A DNA stretch of 64,000 nucleotides from Desulfobacteraceae bacterium (GTDB taxonomy: Bacteria; Desulfobacterota; Desulfobacteria; Desulfobacterales; Desulfosalsimonadaceae). Positions 54,711 through 63,093 of this stretch are shown here, in pieces. The position numbers and the translations under genes are program-made. The notes under the pieces are model-generated. The model searched no databases, was not told the DNA's origin, and saw only the letters and a program-made list of their open reading frames with translations. The DNA lies in NCBI GenBank assembly GCA_014237465.1, contig JABZFM010000022.1, forward strand, positions 21,885 to 85,884. Reading direction: 5' to 3'. The first letter of the stretch is position 1, and the number at the start of each line of letters is the position of its first letter.

Positions 54711-54848
54711 ATGGTGCTTCGCTCCTTTATCTCATCAGGGGCAAGCGCAGGCTTGATCGGTGGAATTTACGGAATCGGCGGTTTTTGCGGTATGCATCTT
54801 GGTATCTCGGTGCAAGGTGTCAAAAATATGTTTCCGCATATATCATAA
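54711..54848 (+). pseudogene. Possible TauE/SafE permease remnant
   Basis: 45 codons: FISSGASAGLIGGIYGIGGFC recalls the first GAGLIGGLLGIGG segment of TauE/SafE (DUF81) anion exporters. The rest is absent. It follows the secreted-protein gene by 40 bases. Confidence 0.4.
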
Positions 54849-54951
54849 AGTTAATATTATGTTTTTGCGTAGTTTTTGTGGCCGTAAAATACACCCTTGA
54901 TTTTTTTATTTCCATCACAATGGGAAAGTCACGGCCCATAAATAAACAGGG

Positions 54952-57093
54952 TCAGCCCCTTGTCCACGCATGATATTTTCCAAGCCATTTTAAAATTTTT
55001 TCCGGTGCATGGGCTTTTTTCCATTCACCTGCCGCATACTTGTTTGCTTCCGCCATTGTCGGATATATATGAATCGTTCCCAGGATTTTGTTGAGACCCA
55101 GTCCCTGTTTTACGGCAAAAACATATTCTGAGATGATGTCCCCTGCGTGTGCGCCGACAATGGTGACCCCCAGAATTTTATCCGTGCCGGGCTTTGTCAG
55201 TACTTTGATATATCCGTGGTCTTCTGAATCTGCAATAGCGCGGTCCAGGTCATCTATGTCATATCGGGTCAGTTCATAAGCAATATTTTTTTCTTTGGCG
55301 TCGATTTCATTGAGCCCGACCCTGGCGACTTCGGGATCAGTATAGGTTGCCCAGGGAACCGCTTTGTAATCGACTTTAAACGATTTAATCCCGCCGAAAA
55401 GCGCGTTGACCGACGCATACCATGCCTGATGCCCGGCCACATGGGTAAATTGATAAGGGCCCACCACATCGCCCGCACAATAGATTGTGGGTACATTGGT
55501 CTGGAGCAATTCATTGGCGGAAATCGTTTTTCTTGGCGTCAGTTCCACTCCCAATTCCTCCAGGCCGAATCCGCTGATGTTCGCAGCACGCCCGACTGCC
55601 ACCAGAATCACGTCAAACTCCACGTAAACGTCTTTGCCGTTATAATCACAGACCAGTGTTTTCGTGTCCTTTTCAATTTTTACTTCTTTGGCCCGATGCC
55701 CGGTCAGCACCTTAACGCCTTCGCTTTCAAGTTTCTCTTGAATCAAACCCGCAACATCCGTATCTTCCCGGCCCATGATTTGAGGCATCATTTCCACCTG
55801 GGTGACTGTCGACCCCAGCCGGCAAAACGTCTGTGTCAGCTCGCATCCGATAGGGCCGCCGCCCAGCACAACCAGGCGTTGCGGCAGTTCCCTTATTTCC
55901 CAAACATTATCCGATGTCAGATACGTCACTTTTTCCAAACCGGGAATGGGCGGAACAAACGGACGCGCACCGCTTGCAACCACAATTTTTTTCGTGGTCA
56001 GCGTTTTTCCGTTGACCTCAACTGTATACGGGGAGGTAATTTTTGCATCTCCGGAAATACATTCCACGCCGAGTTTGCTATAACGCTCCACGGAATCGTG
56101 GGGTTCAATTTTTTGGATAACCTTTTGAACCCGTTCCATGACTTTGGCAAAATCAAATTGAATATTTCCGCTTTCAAACCCGAATTCTTTTGCCCGTTTG
56201 ACATAGGATAGTATCTTTGCCGAACGAATTAATGACTTGCTCGGCACACACCCCGTATTTAAGCAGTCGCCACCCATTTTATGCTTTTCAATAAGCGCCA
56301 CTTTCGCACGAACCGTAGCCGCAATCAATGATGTCACCAATCCGGCGGCACCCGCCCCAATCACCACAAGATTATAATCAAATTTTTTGGGCCGTGTATA
56401 TTTCGCCATAATTTTTTTCGCCTTGATTACCGCGATAATCTTTTTGGCTATCAATGGGAAAATGCCCAGCAGCACAAACGAAAAAATCAGTCCTGGCGAT
56501 AAAATACCTGATAAAGAATCGATTTTTGCCAGTTGCGTACCGGCATTGACATAGACAGCGGTGCCGGCCAGCATACCGATCTGGCTGACGACATAAAATA
56601 CGCCCACCCGAATGGGCGTAAGCCCCATCACCAGATTAATGACAAAAAACGGGAAAATGGGTACCAGGCGCAAGGTAAATAAATAGAATGCACCGTCCTT
56701 TTCAATCCCTTCATTGATGGCTTTTAATCGATCCCCGAATTTGTCCTGAACGTAATCCTTCAATAAAAACCGGGCAACCAGAAACGCAAGGGTGGCACCG
56801 ATGGTGCTGGCAAAAGAGACCAGCAACAGGCCGAGCCAGAGACCGAAAATCGCACCGCCGGCCAGCGTCATGACGGCAGCACCCGGAAGTGACAGCGCAG
56901 CTACCAGAATATATACGGCCATGTAAACCGCCATGGTCATGAGCTTGTGATCTGCATGATATGCTTCCAGCGCCAGTTGCCGGGATTTGAGATAGTCAAA
57001 GGTCAGATACTGTCCAAGATCAAACGCAAAAAAAACGACCATCAGCGCGGCAATCGTCAGTAAGATTATTATTTTAGAAAATTTTGATTTCAT
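54952..57093 (-). CDS. VTT/TVP38 membrane domain fused to FAD disulfide oxidoreductase
   Basis: 713 residues. Residues 1-220 form about six membrane helices with the VTT (SNARE-associated/DedA-like) GGAIFGLWLGLLLVSFASTIG segment. Then a pyridine-nucleotide disulfide oxidoreductase begins at VIGAGAAGLV (near 245) with the redox pair GGDCLNTGCVPSK, NAD site VVLGGGPIGCELT and the C-terminal dimer domain (HIYPTMAEA). This is like mercuric reductase/dihydrolipoamide dehydrogenase, but membrane-tethered. Its start overlaps the patatin gene stop (ATGA), making it the last gene of the operon. Confidence 0.9.
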   Translation of the reverse strand: MKSKFSKIIILLTIAALMVVFFAFDLGQYLTFDYLKSRQLALEAYHADHKLMTMAVYMAVYILVAALSLPGAAVMTLAGGAIFGLWLGLLLVSFASTIGATLAFLVARFLLKDYVQDKFGDRLKAINEGIEKDGAFYLFTLRLVPIFPFFVINLVMGLTPIRVGVFYVVSQIGMLAGTAVYVNAGTQLAKIDSLSGILSPGLIFSFVLLGIFPLIAKKIIAVIKAKKIMAKYTRPKKFDYNLVVIGAGAAGLVTSLIAATVRAKVALIEKHKMGGDCLNTGCVPSKSLIRSAKILSYVKRAKEFGFESGNIQFDFAKVMERVQKVIQKIEPHDSVERYSKLGVECISGDAKITSPYTVEVNGKTLTTKKIVVASGARPFVPPIPGLEKVTYLTSDNVWEIRELPQRLVVLGGGPIGCELTQTFCRLGSTVTQVEMMPQIMGREDTDVAGLIQEKLESEGVKVLTGHRAKEVKIEKDTKTLVCDYNGKDVYVEFDVILVAVGRAANISGFGLEELGVELTPRKTISANELLQTNVPTIYCAGDVVGPYQFTHVAGHQAWYASVNALFGGIKSFKVDYKAVPWATYTDPEVARVGLNEIDAKEKNIAYELTRYDIDDLDRAIADSEDHGYIKVLTKPGTDKILGVTIVGAHAGDIISEYVFAVKQGLGLNKILGTIHIYPTMAEANKYAAGEWKKAHAPEKILKWLGKYHAWTRG

Positions 57094-57653
57094 TTTTTTC
57101 TCCGATGATTGGCAATAGCTACGGAAATCGGGGTATTATTCGTCACGCCGCCATCAATTAAATAGTGCGCTCCGATCTCCACCGGTGCAAATACACCGGG
57201 TATTGCCGAACTGGCGAGAAGCGCATTAACCGCCGGTCCTTTTGAGAACGAAACTTCAATCCCGTTAAACAGATCCGTGGCAACAATATGACAGGGAAGT
57301 TGCGTTTCCTCCAGCCTGTCATAAGTCAGGTGTTTTTTAATGAGATTTTTTAGCGGTTTTTCACTGCATATATGATTGCGCCAGGATAAAAAACTGAGTG
57401 CTCCGGCAAGGGGTGACACCTGAAATACATCCTGGCGTTTAATACCCTTCCATATTTTTTCAAGCCGAATTGCCCCTTGCATTGAAGGGTCTGAGGCAAA
57501 AAAAGCCACATTGATTGCACCGACCGAGGCACCGACCAGAAAATCCGGAGCGATTCCAGCAGATGTCACGGCTTTTAACATACCGACCTGAACCCAGGTT
57601 GGCAATGATTGCCAGGAAAGCCAGACGGCGGACAGGTTAAATTGTAAACTCAA
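57090..57653 (-). CDS. Patatin-like protein with abnormal N-terminus
   Basis: 187 residues in frame. VQVGMLKAVTSAGIAPDFLVGASVGAINV holds the nucleophile Ser in GASVG, and DGGVTNNTP holds the catalytic Asp. The family's Gly-rich oxyanion loop (GGGxxG) upstream of VQVGMLK is replaced by SWQSLPTW. The only start is TTG inside the preceding aldehyde:ferredoxin oxidoreductase gene, overlapping it by 17 bases. It may be a 5'-truncated or decaying copy. The stop overlaps the next ATG. Confidence 0.62.
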   Translation of the reverse strand: MSLQFNLSAVWLSWQSLPTWVQVGMLKAVTSAGIAPDFLVGASVGAINVAFFASDPSMQGAIRLEKIWKGIKRQDVFQVSPLAGALSFLSWRNHICSEKPLKNLIKKHLTYDRLEETQLPCHIVATDLFNGIEVSFSKGPAVNALLASSAIPGVFAPVEIGAHYLIDGGVTNNTPISVAIANHRRKK

Positions 57654-59472
57654 GGTTCAGCTGTTTGAGTTTTTCGTCTGTCGGGCGTGTGGTTTTGGGA
57701 TTCCAGTTACGTTCTGCGTAGAATTTATCCATCAGTTCAGTAAACTCCTGTCTGTCAAGTCTGGCCCCTTTTTCCGGTCCCATGGTAAAGGGTTCGGCAA
57801 AGAACCGGTCCGGCAGTTGGTCATCTTCCCGTGTAAAGCCTTCCCGCAGGTTGAACATCTTTTCCAGGTTAAAGACCCGTTCGCCTGCTTCTATGAATTT
57901 ATCCGCATCCCACTCAATGCCCGTGATGGCAGTGAGCAGATTTGCTATCTTGCGTTTTGAGATGCCCGGCAGCATCCATTTGTTATGATCTGACGCAAAC
58001 AGGCAAAGGCCCAGAGAGTCCACTGCTGCCACGAAATTCTGGTGCGCGATATTGTCGCCACTCAGGTGGCAGGCACCCCGGTTGGAAGTGGCGTAACACA
58101 ATGCCCGGGGCGGATTGGCATGGATGTTATGGGCAGCCAGTTCAAGGCCCTTAACATGAATGGCAAATTGTTCACTGTTGCGGCCCACCTGTTTTGACAC
58201 CGCTTTTACGCCCTGGGCCGCAAGATCGCCGATGCCGTCCCGCCGGCTGATCTTATCAATTATTAAAAGAACGGCATCCACATTCCCCCAGGTCAGGTCA
58301 ATGCCGTCCAAATCAGCTTTTGTGACATATCCTTTTTCATGGGCTTCCATTAAAAACCCAATGACATTTCCGGCGGAGATGATATCCATCCCCAGGTCAT
58401 CCCCATCATAGATGGCCTTCATCAGACCATTGAAATCGGAAATCATCAGGTTGGCGCCGAACATCACGCCGGTTTCATACTCCGGCCCGTCATGTACGAT
58501 GGTTTTATAGGGGCCATCTTTAACTGCGCCGCTTTTTTTACAGGCAAGGCAACAGCAGTAACAGGCAAAATCACGCACCCATGCTTTCTCGCGGGCTACT
58601 TTGGCATTGATTTTTTCAATTTCAGCAAAGGTCCCTTCCCGATAATTTTTGACTGCCATCAGGCCGTCATCACTCATCATTTGAAGGACTGCGGCGGTGC
58701 CGGATTCTCTCCAGAACCCGGTGAGCAACCCGCCGGTAAGGCCCTTAAACACACCCCGGACGTCACTCAAACTATTGTTGAATGCCTTGAGATCCGCCAC
58801 ATTGGGCATACCGGTACCTTTTACGGCAATGGCTTTCAGATTCTTGGATCCCATAACCGCGCCGACACCCCGTCCGGCTGCCCTTGCGGTGGTATGCAAT
58901 ATACATGCATACGACACCAAATTTTCACCGGCCGGGCCGATGTAGCAGGTCTGAAACCGTTTATTGTTAAGCTCTTTGACTAGGGTTTTATCAAACGCAT
59001 CGGTTTTCATGCCCCAGAATGGTTTGGCATCCCGGATCTCCACCCGATCATCTTCAATGACAATATAGGATGGGGTCGGCGCTTTTCCGGAAATCACAAT
59101 GCCGTCATAACCGGCAAACCGAATCTCCGGGCCTAAGAATCCGCCTATGTTGGAATAGCTGACCGTTGAGGCATGAGGATACGGCGATGTGTCCGGCGAC
59201 GTGGCCGGCGATTTGGTCACGACCACAGTCCGTGAGGCCGACGGAATTGGAAATCCGGAAAAAGGTCCGGGCATAAACATCAGTGGGTTTTCCGGTGAAA
59301 GGGCATCAATGCCCGGTTTTTTAAGGCGGTCCCATAGTATTTTCATGCCCAGTCCCCGGCCGCCGACAAAATGTTCAATATCTTCTTGAGGGATGGGAAT
59401 TTTTTTAATCTCTCCTGTGGTCAGGTTAATATCTAACAATACTTTATGGTATCCGGATGGGTGTGCATTCAT
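57637..59472 (-). CDS. Aldehyde:ferredoxin oxidoreductase (tungsten type)
   Basis: 611 residues from ATG 59472, placed five bases after GGAGG. GPFSGFPIPSASRT, GPAGENLVSYACI, RAAGRGVGAVMGSKNLKAI (tungstopterin site), Cys cluster CYCCCLACKK and C in RGACHLSGD match the AOR family. It oxidises aldehydes with ferredoxin. It follows an exported 4Fe-4S protein in the same operon, which may serve as the redox partner. Confidence 0.92.
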   Translation of the reverse strand: MNAHPSGYHKVLLDINLTTGEIKKIPIPQEDIEHFVGGRGLGMKILWDRLKKPGIDALSPENPLMFMPGPFSGFPIPSASRTVVVTKSPATSPDTSPYPHASTVSYSNIGGFLGPEIRFAGYDGIVISGKAPTPSYIVIEDDRVEIRDAKPFWGMKTDAFDKTLVKELNNKRFQTCYIGPAGENLVSYACILHTTARAAGRGVGAVMGSKNLKAIAVKGTGMPNVADLKAFNNSLSDVRGVFKGLTGGLLTGFWRESGTAAVLQMMSDDGLMAVKNYREGTFAEIEKINAKVAREKAWVRDFACYCCCLACKKSGAVKDGPYKTIVHDGPEYETGVMFGANLMISDFNGLMKAIYDGDDLGMDIISAGNVIGFLMEAHEKGYVTKADLDGIDLTWGNVDAVLLIIDKISRRDGIGDLAAQGVKAVSKQVGRNSEQFAIHVKGLELAAHNIHANPPRALCYATSNRGACHLSGDNIAHQNFVAAVDSLGLCLFASDHNKWMLPGISKRKIANLLTAITGIEWDADKFIEAGERVFNLEKMFNLREGFTREDDQLPDRFFAEPFTMGPEKGARLDRQEFTELMDKFYAERNWNPKTTRPTDEKLKQLNLEFTI

Positions 59473-59482
59473 ATCATCCTCC

Positions 59483-60211
59483 TTATACGGATAAGTCATA
59501 CCAGCGGTTGCTGAGTTTTTCGGCGATTTCTTCCGGCGACATCCTGTAATACGGGTGATCAGCAGTGACGCGTATCATGGACAAAGCGTCATAGGGGCAA
59601 TGCCTGACACACTCGGGATCCCCATCACAAAGGGTACACATGCGCATGGGACGGCCCGTTTCCGGGTGTTGCGCCAGGATACCCACACTGTCAGCACCGC
59701 AGGCGTCCACGCAACTCCCGCAGCTGATACAGCGTTCCGGGTCGTTTGTGATGCCTCCCCATTTTGCTTCCCGGAAAAGCGCCCTGCGACCGGTTGCCGG
59801 ATCCGGGTCCACCGGGCAGGCATTTACGCAGGGGATGTCCGCACAACTGGCACAGACAGCAGGTGCGCTGACATCCGGGTTAAAGGAATGCACATAAATA
59901 TTGGACAGGGCAGGATTCCCAGGTCCGGGCATCATCCGCCCGTCGACGGATACCGGGTTGTTCGCAGACGCGCAGACCGCTTCACAGGTGCGGCACCCGG
60001 TGCATTTGCTGTAATCCACGGCAATAAACTCATAGATTTTTTCGCGATCTTTGGCGCCGGATCCGGGAAGAGCCCATCGGCTGCACCCGGAAAGAAGCAC
60101 CAGCGCGCCGCCGCCCAGGGCCAGACGGCTGATGAACTCCCGACGTGAAACAGGCTTACCGTCAATCAAGGTTTGCGGCTGATGGGAAGAAGCTGTCGAA
60201 TTTCCTTTCAT
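59483..60211 (-). CDS. TAT-exported 4Fe-4S lipoprotein (HybA/DmsB-like)
   Basis: 242 residues from ATG 60211 with GGAGG six bases before. Twin-arginine signal SRREFISRLAL, followed by a lipobox (LLSGCS), is a rare combination. Four 4Fe-4S motifs follow: CTGCRTCEAVC, CASCADIPCVNAC, CISCGSCVDAC and CTLCDGDPECVRHC. It should sit on the outer face of the membrane and pass electrons to or from the oxidoreductase encoded next. Confidence 0.88.
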   Translation of the reverse strand: MKGNSTASSHQPQTLIDGKPVSRREFISRLALGGGALVLLSGCSRWALPGSGAKDREKIYEFIAVDYSKCTGCRTCEAVCASANNPVSVDGRMMPGPGNPALSNIYVHSFNPDVSAPAVCASCADIPCVNACPVDPDPATGRRALFREAKWGGITNDPERCISCGSCVDACGADSVGILAQHPETGRPMRMCTLCDGDPECVRHCPYDALSMIRVTADHPYYRMSPEEIAEKLSNRWYDLSV

Positions 60212-60413
60212 ATCTTTCCTCCTTATAATCATTTCAGGTTTTCGGAAAGATGGCCATAAAAGGGGCTCACCTTTGTATTTTTTTTATGAAAATTCATTTA
60301 ATGATATTCTATAGTTTCGCAGCAAGCAGCGAGAAATTATACCCAAAGAGATTAATAAAAGCAGACAATACTGAATTTACAAATATTTTATCCTGGTTAT
60401 CCATTTCGCTTAA

Positions 60414-60482
60414 GTAGGGTGCGTTTCACGCACCACTTGAAAGCTGACCGGCTCTGAAATGGTGCATGGAATGCACCCTACG
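60414..60482. repeat. Palindromic repeat in a 400-base gap
   Basis: GTAGGGTGC (60414-60422) and GCACCCTAC (60474-60482), with inner GCACCA/TGGTGC. The rest of the gap (60212-60628) shows no gene. Confidence 0.65.
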
Positions 60483-60628
60483 TTGTCGCAAGATGCAATT
60501 TCTATGATTCACTTGAGCGAACCGGATATGCTCCGGCGGCGTGGCCGGCGATGAAAAATGAAGCGTTGCGGCTTTTTAGAACTGTATTATATTTTTATTA
60601 TATAACTGTTTAAAAAAGGATTATCGCC

Positions 60629-61348
60629 ATGAACATACTTATCAAACTATTAATATCAGGAATTATGATCATGAATCTATTGGGATGTAATAATAAAGAT
60701 ATTTCCGCAAACGCTGAAGAAATCAACGCCAGGCAGCCGATAAATGCTGAAACCGCCACTTTTGCCGGCGGATGTTTCTGGTGCATGGAAACACCGTTTG
60801 AAAAAATTGACGGGGTAATTGACGTTGTCTCGGGATATACGGGCGGTCAAACGGCAAATCCCACATATGAACAGGTTTCATCCGGTAAATCAGGTCACCT
60901 GGAAGTCATCCGGATCTCCTATGATCCAACAAAAATTTCATATGAAAAGCTGCTGGATATATTCTGGCGACAGATTGACCCCACGGATGCCGGCGGTTCA
61001 TTTGTCGACCGGGGACCGCAGTACCGGTCCGCCATTTTCTATCATACCGAAGATCAGAAACAGATAGCTGAAAAATCGAAAGCGGAGATCGGGGCAATCA
61101 GCCGATATGACAACCCGATTGTGACTGAAATCATTAAATATGACAAATTCTACCCGGCAGAGGAATATCACCAGGACTATTACAAGAAAAATCCCATACG
61201 CTATAAATTCTACCGGCACAGTTCCGGCCGGGACCAGTACCTGAAAAAAACTTGGGTCAACGAATTGGAAGACACAGGTTCTGAAAAAAAAGCTGACTAT
61301 TCAAAGCCCGCTGACGCGGATCTTAAAGAACGCCTGACCCCGCTGTAG
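60629..61348 (+). CDS. msrA: Methionine sulfoxide reductase A, lipoprotein form
   Basis: 239 residues; AAGGA upstream. Lipobox LLGCNN, then the catalytic FAGGCFWCMETPFE and GYTGGQTANPTYE, DPTDAGGSFVDRGPQYR, YHQDYYKK. It reduces methionine-S-sulfoxide, here in the envelope. It ends in LTPL then TAG; the codons after TAG stay in frame with MsrB, whose usual fusion joint is LTPLQY. Confidence 0.93.
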   Translation: MNILIKLLISGIMIMNLLGCNNKDISANAEEINARQPINAETATFAGGCFWCMETPFEKIDGVIDVVSGYTGGQTANPTYEQVSSGKSGHLEVIRISYDPTKISYEKLLDIFWRQIDPTDAGGSFVDRGPQYRSAIFYHTEDQKQIAEKSKAEIGAISRYDNPIVTEIIKYDKFYPAEEYHQDYYKKNPIRYKFYRHSSGRDQYLKKTWVNELEDTGSEKKADYSKPADADLKERLTPL

Positions 61349-61354
61349 TACGCG

Positions 61355-61732
61355 GTGACCCAAAAAGACAAAACCGAGCCCCCGTTTAACAATGAATACT
61401 GGGATAGCAAAAAAGAGGGTATTTATGTGGATATTGTGTCCGGCGAACCTCTTTTTGCGTCCACGGACAAATTTGATTCCGGCACGGGCTGGCCGAGTTT
61501 TACCCGGCCGATTTTTGAGAAAGTACTGATTGAAAAAGCTGATAACCATCTGTTTATGAAACGTATTGAAGTCAGGAGCAAAAATGCGGATTCTCATCTC
61601 GGGCACGTGTTTGATGACGGGCCGGCCCCCACGGGATTAAGGTACTGCATTAATTCAGCGGCGTTACGGTTTATCCCCAAAGAAAACCTGGAAGAAGAAG
61701 GGTATGAAGCGTATATTGAATTGTTTAAATAG
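61355..61732 (+). CDS. msrB: Methionine sulfoxide reductase B (same frame as MsrA)
   Basis: 125 residues. [20 protein letters not shown] and catalytic Cys [11 protein letters not shown] mark MsrB, which reduces methionine-R-sulfoxide. A GTG start lies six bases after the TAG of msrA, with no ribosome site. Either reinitiation or readthrough of the TAG would link the domains; otherwise it lacks export. Confidence 0.88.
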   Translation: MTQKDKTEPPFNNEYWDSKKEGIYVDIVSGEPLFASTDKFDSGTGWPSFTRPIFEKVLIEKADNHLFMKRIEVRSKNADSHLGHVFDDGPAPTGLRYCINSAALRFIPKENLEEEGYEAYIELFK

Positions 61733-62007
61733 GTAATAGGTTGATGTGTCGTCCAATTCCGGTAATTGATGTGGGTAAAAGGCTGTTGCTGACAAGACAC
61801 GCCCGTTTCCACCTTTAAATGGAATCTCAACATTTTGTGCCTTGCAGCTGCAAGGTATTTTGGAAGAATATTATTTGACAGGTGGAGAGGAACTTGAACC
61901 GTTCCGGGCGTGCACTGTGGCAAGCTGTACGTAACACTCGCTGTTTTTTCTATTGATTTAGGTAAGTTATGTTGTCACCGAAAGATTTAAATCAACCAAA
62001 CGTTTTT
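61733..62007. other. Intergenic, no gene seen
   Basis: 275 bases between convergent msrB and the MtfA-like gene. No strong hairpin or frame was noticed. Confidence 0.4.
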
Positions 62008-62826
62008 TCAAGTCCATTCAATCGGATTGACTTTGTAATAGTCTTGAAGCTCTTTAAACAGCTCAGGATGTTTTTTTTGAAACTGTTTCGGCTTTTCAAA
62101 AAAAGATTCTGTAGCAACAGCAAAAAACTCAGCAGGATTGGTGGCTCCGTATTTATTAAACAGACTGCGTTTCCTTTTTCTCTTTTTCTCCTGAAGCCTG
62201 CTAAACTCTTTGGAAAATACCTTTGCCCATGAAGTATAGGCAGAGCGATCTTCAAGAATAGGCGCACCATCGGCAACGCCATCCTCCTGGTCCAGTTGAT
62301 GGGCAAACTCATGCATGGCAACATTGTGACCATCACTAAAGTTGAAAGCACCCTGTTTAACACTATCCCATGAAAGAACCACCACGCCATGCTCCCAGGA
62401 TTCACCTAGCCGCACAGACTTTGGTGTTGATTTGTTGCCGAAGAGCCCTTTGCCGCCAGCAACATAAGTACTCGGATACACCAGCACAGAACACAGTTTC
62501 GGGTAACAGTCCTCTTTCCGGTTCAAAAGGAGCATGCACGCCTGAGCGGCAATGGTAACCCTGATCTCATCAGTTATGGTCAAACCACCACAGCCTTCAA
62601 ACAATTTTTCCGAAAGGAATACTTTCATATCCTGATGCAATTCCTGGCGCAGGTCAGCAGAAAGCTTGGCATAAGGAGGAAGGTTTTGTTTAAGAATCTC
62701 AACCCACTCATCTGGAAATGATTGCTGCAAAGCACGACGCCGCCTATATTGGCGACGCATCCGGACTGTCAACATATACGCAGCCCAGACGCCTCCTGCA
62801 AATAGAAAGAAAAACACCAGACGCAT
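62008..62826 (-). CDS. mtfA: MtfA-family zinc peptidase
   Basis: 272 residues; GGAG seven bases upstream. N-terminal transmembrane segment (LVFFFLFAGGVWAAYML). The zinc motif HEFAHQLD, and NPAEFFAVATESFFEKP in the tail, match MtfA/DgsA anti-repressor peptidases. Membrane-anchored, cytoplasmic or periplasmic face not determined. Confidence 0.9.
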   Translation of the reverse strand: MRLVFFFLFAGGVWAAYMLTVRMRRQYRRRRALQQSFPDEWVEILKQNLPPYAKLSADLRQELHQDMKVFLSEKLFEGCGGLTITDEIRVTIAAQACMLLLNRKEDCYPKLCSVLVYPSTYVAGGKGLFGNKSTPKSVRLGESWEHGVVVLSWDSVKQGAFNFSDGHNVAMHEFAHQLDQEDGVADGAPILEDRSAYTSWAKVFSKEFSRLQEKKRKRKRSLFNKYGATNPAEFFAVATESFFEKPKQFQKKHPELFKELQDYYKVNPIEWT

Positions 62827-63015
62827 CAATGATCTCCCTCTCTCTTGAAGTTCTAATTTTTTTGTATGTTATAGCGAAAAGAACAATTATTCAATGTTCA
62901 TTTCCGAAAAGACGTGTTGGTTGAGTGGACCACTCGGATTCAGTGTACGGAATATCAATGGTGCAGGACTTTAGCCGGTTTTGGCAAGTGCTCGTACCGG
63001 GTTTGTTAATAAATA

Positions 63016-63069
63016 TAAAAAAAATGGGTGGCTGATGAATTCAAATCCATATAGCCACCCATTTTTTTA
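63016..63069. terminator. Bidirectional intrinsic terminator
   Basis: AAAAAATGGGTGGCT pairs with AGCCACCCATTTTTTT around a 20-base loop, with A and T runs on both sides. It ends the fibronectin-III gene. Confidence 0.85.
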
Positions 63070-63093
63070 TTCAAAATTTTATTCAGTTAATCG

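Noticed and set aside
55429..56211. Plus-strand frame of 260 codons
   Set aside because: Opposite the FAD oxidoreductase domain, which has clear motifs; the frame has no recognisable protein features.
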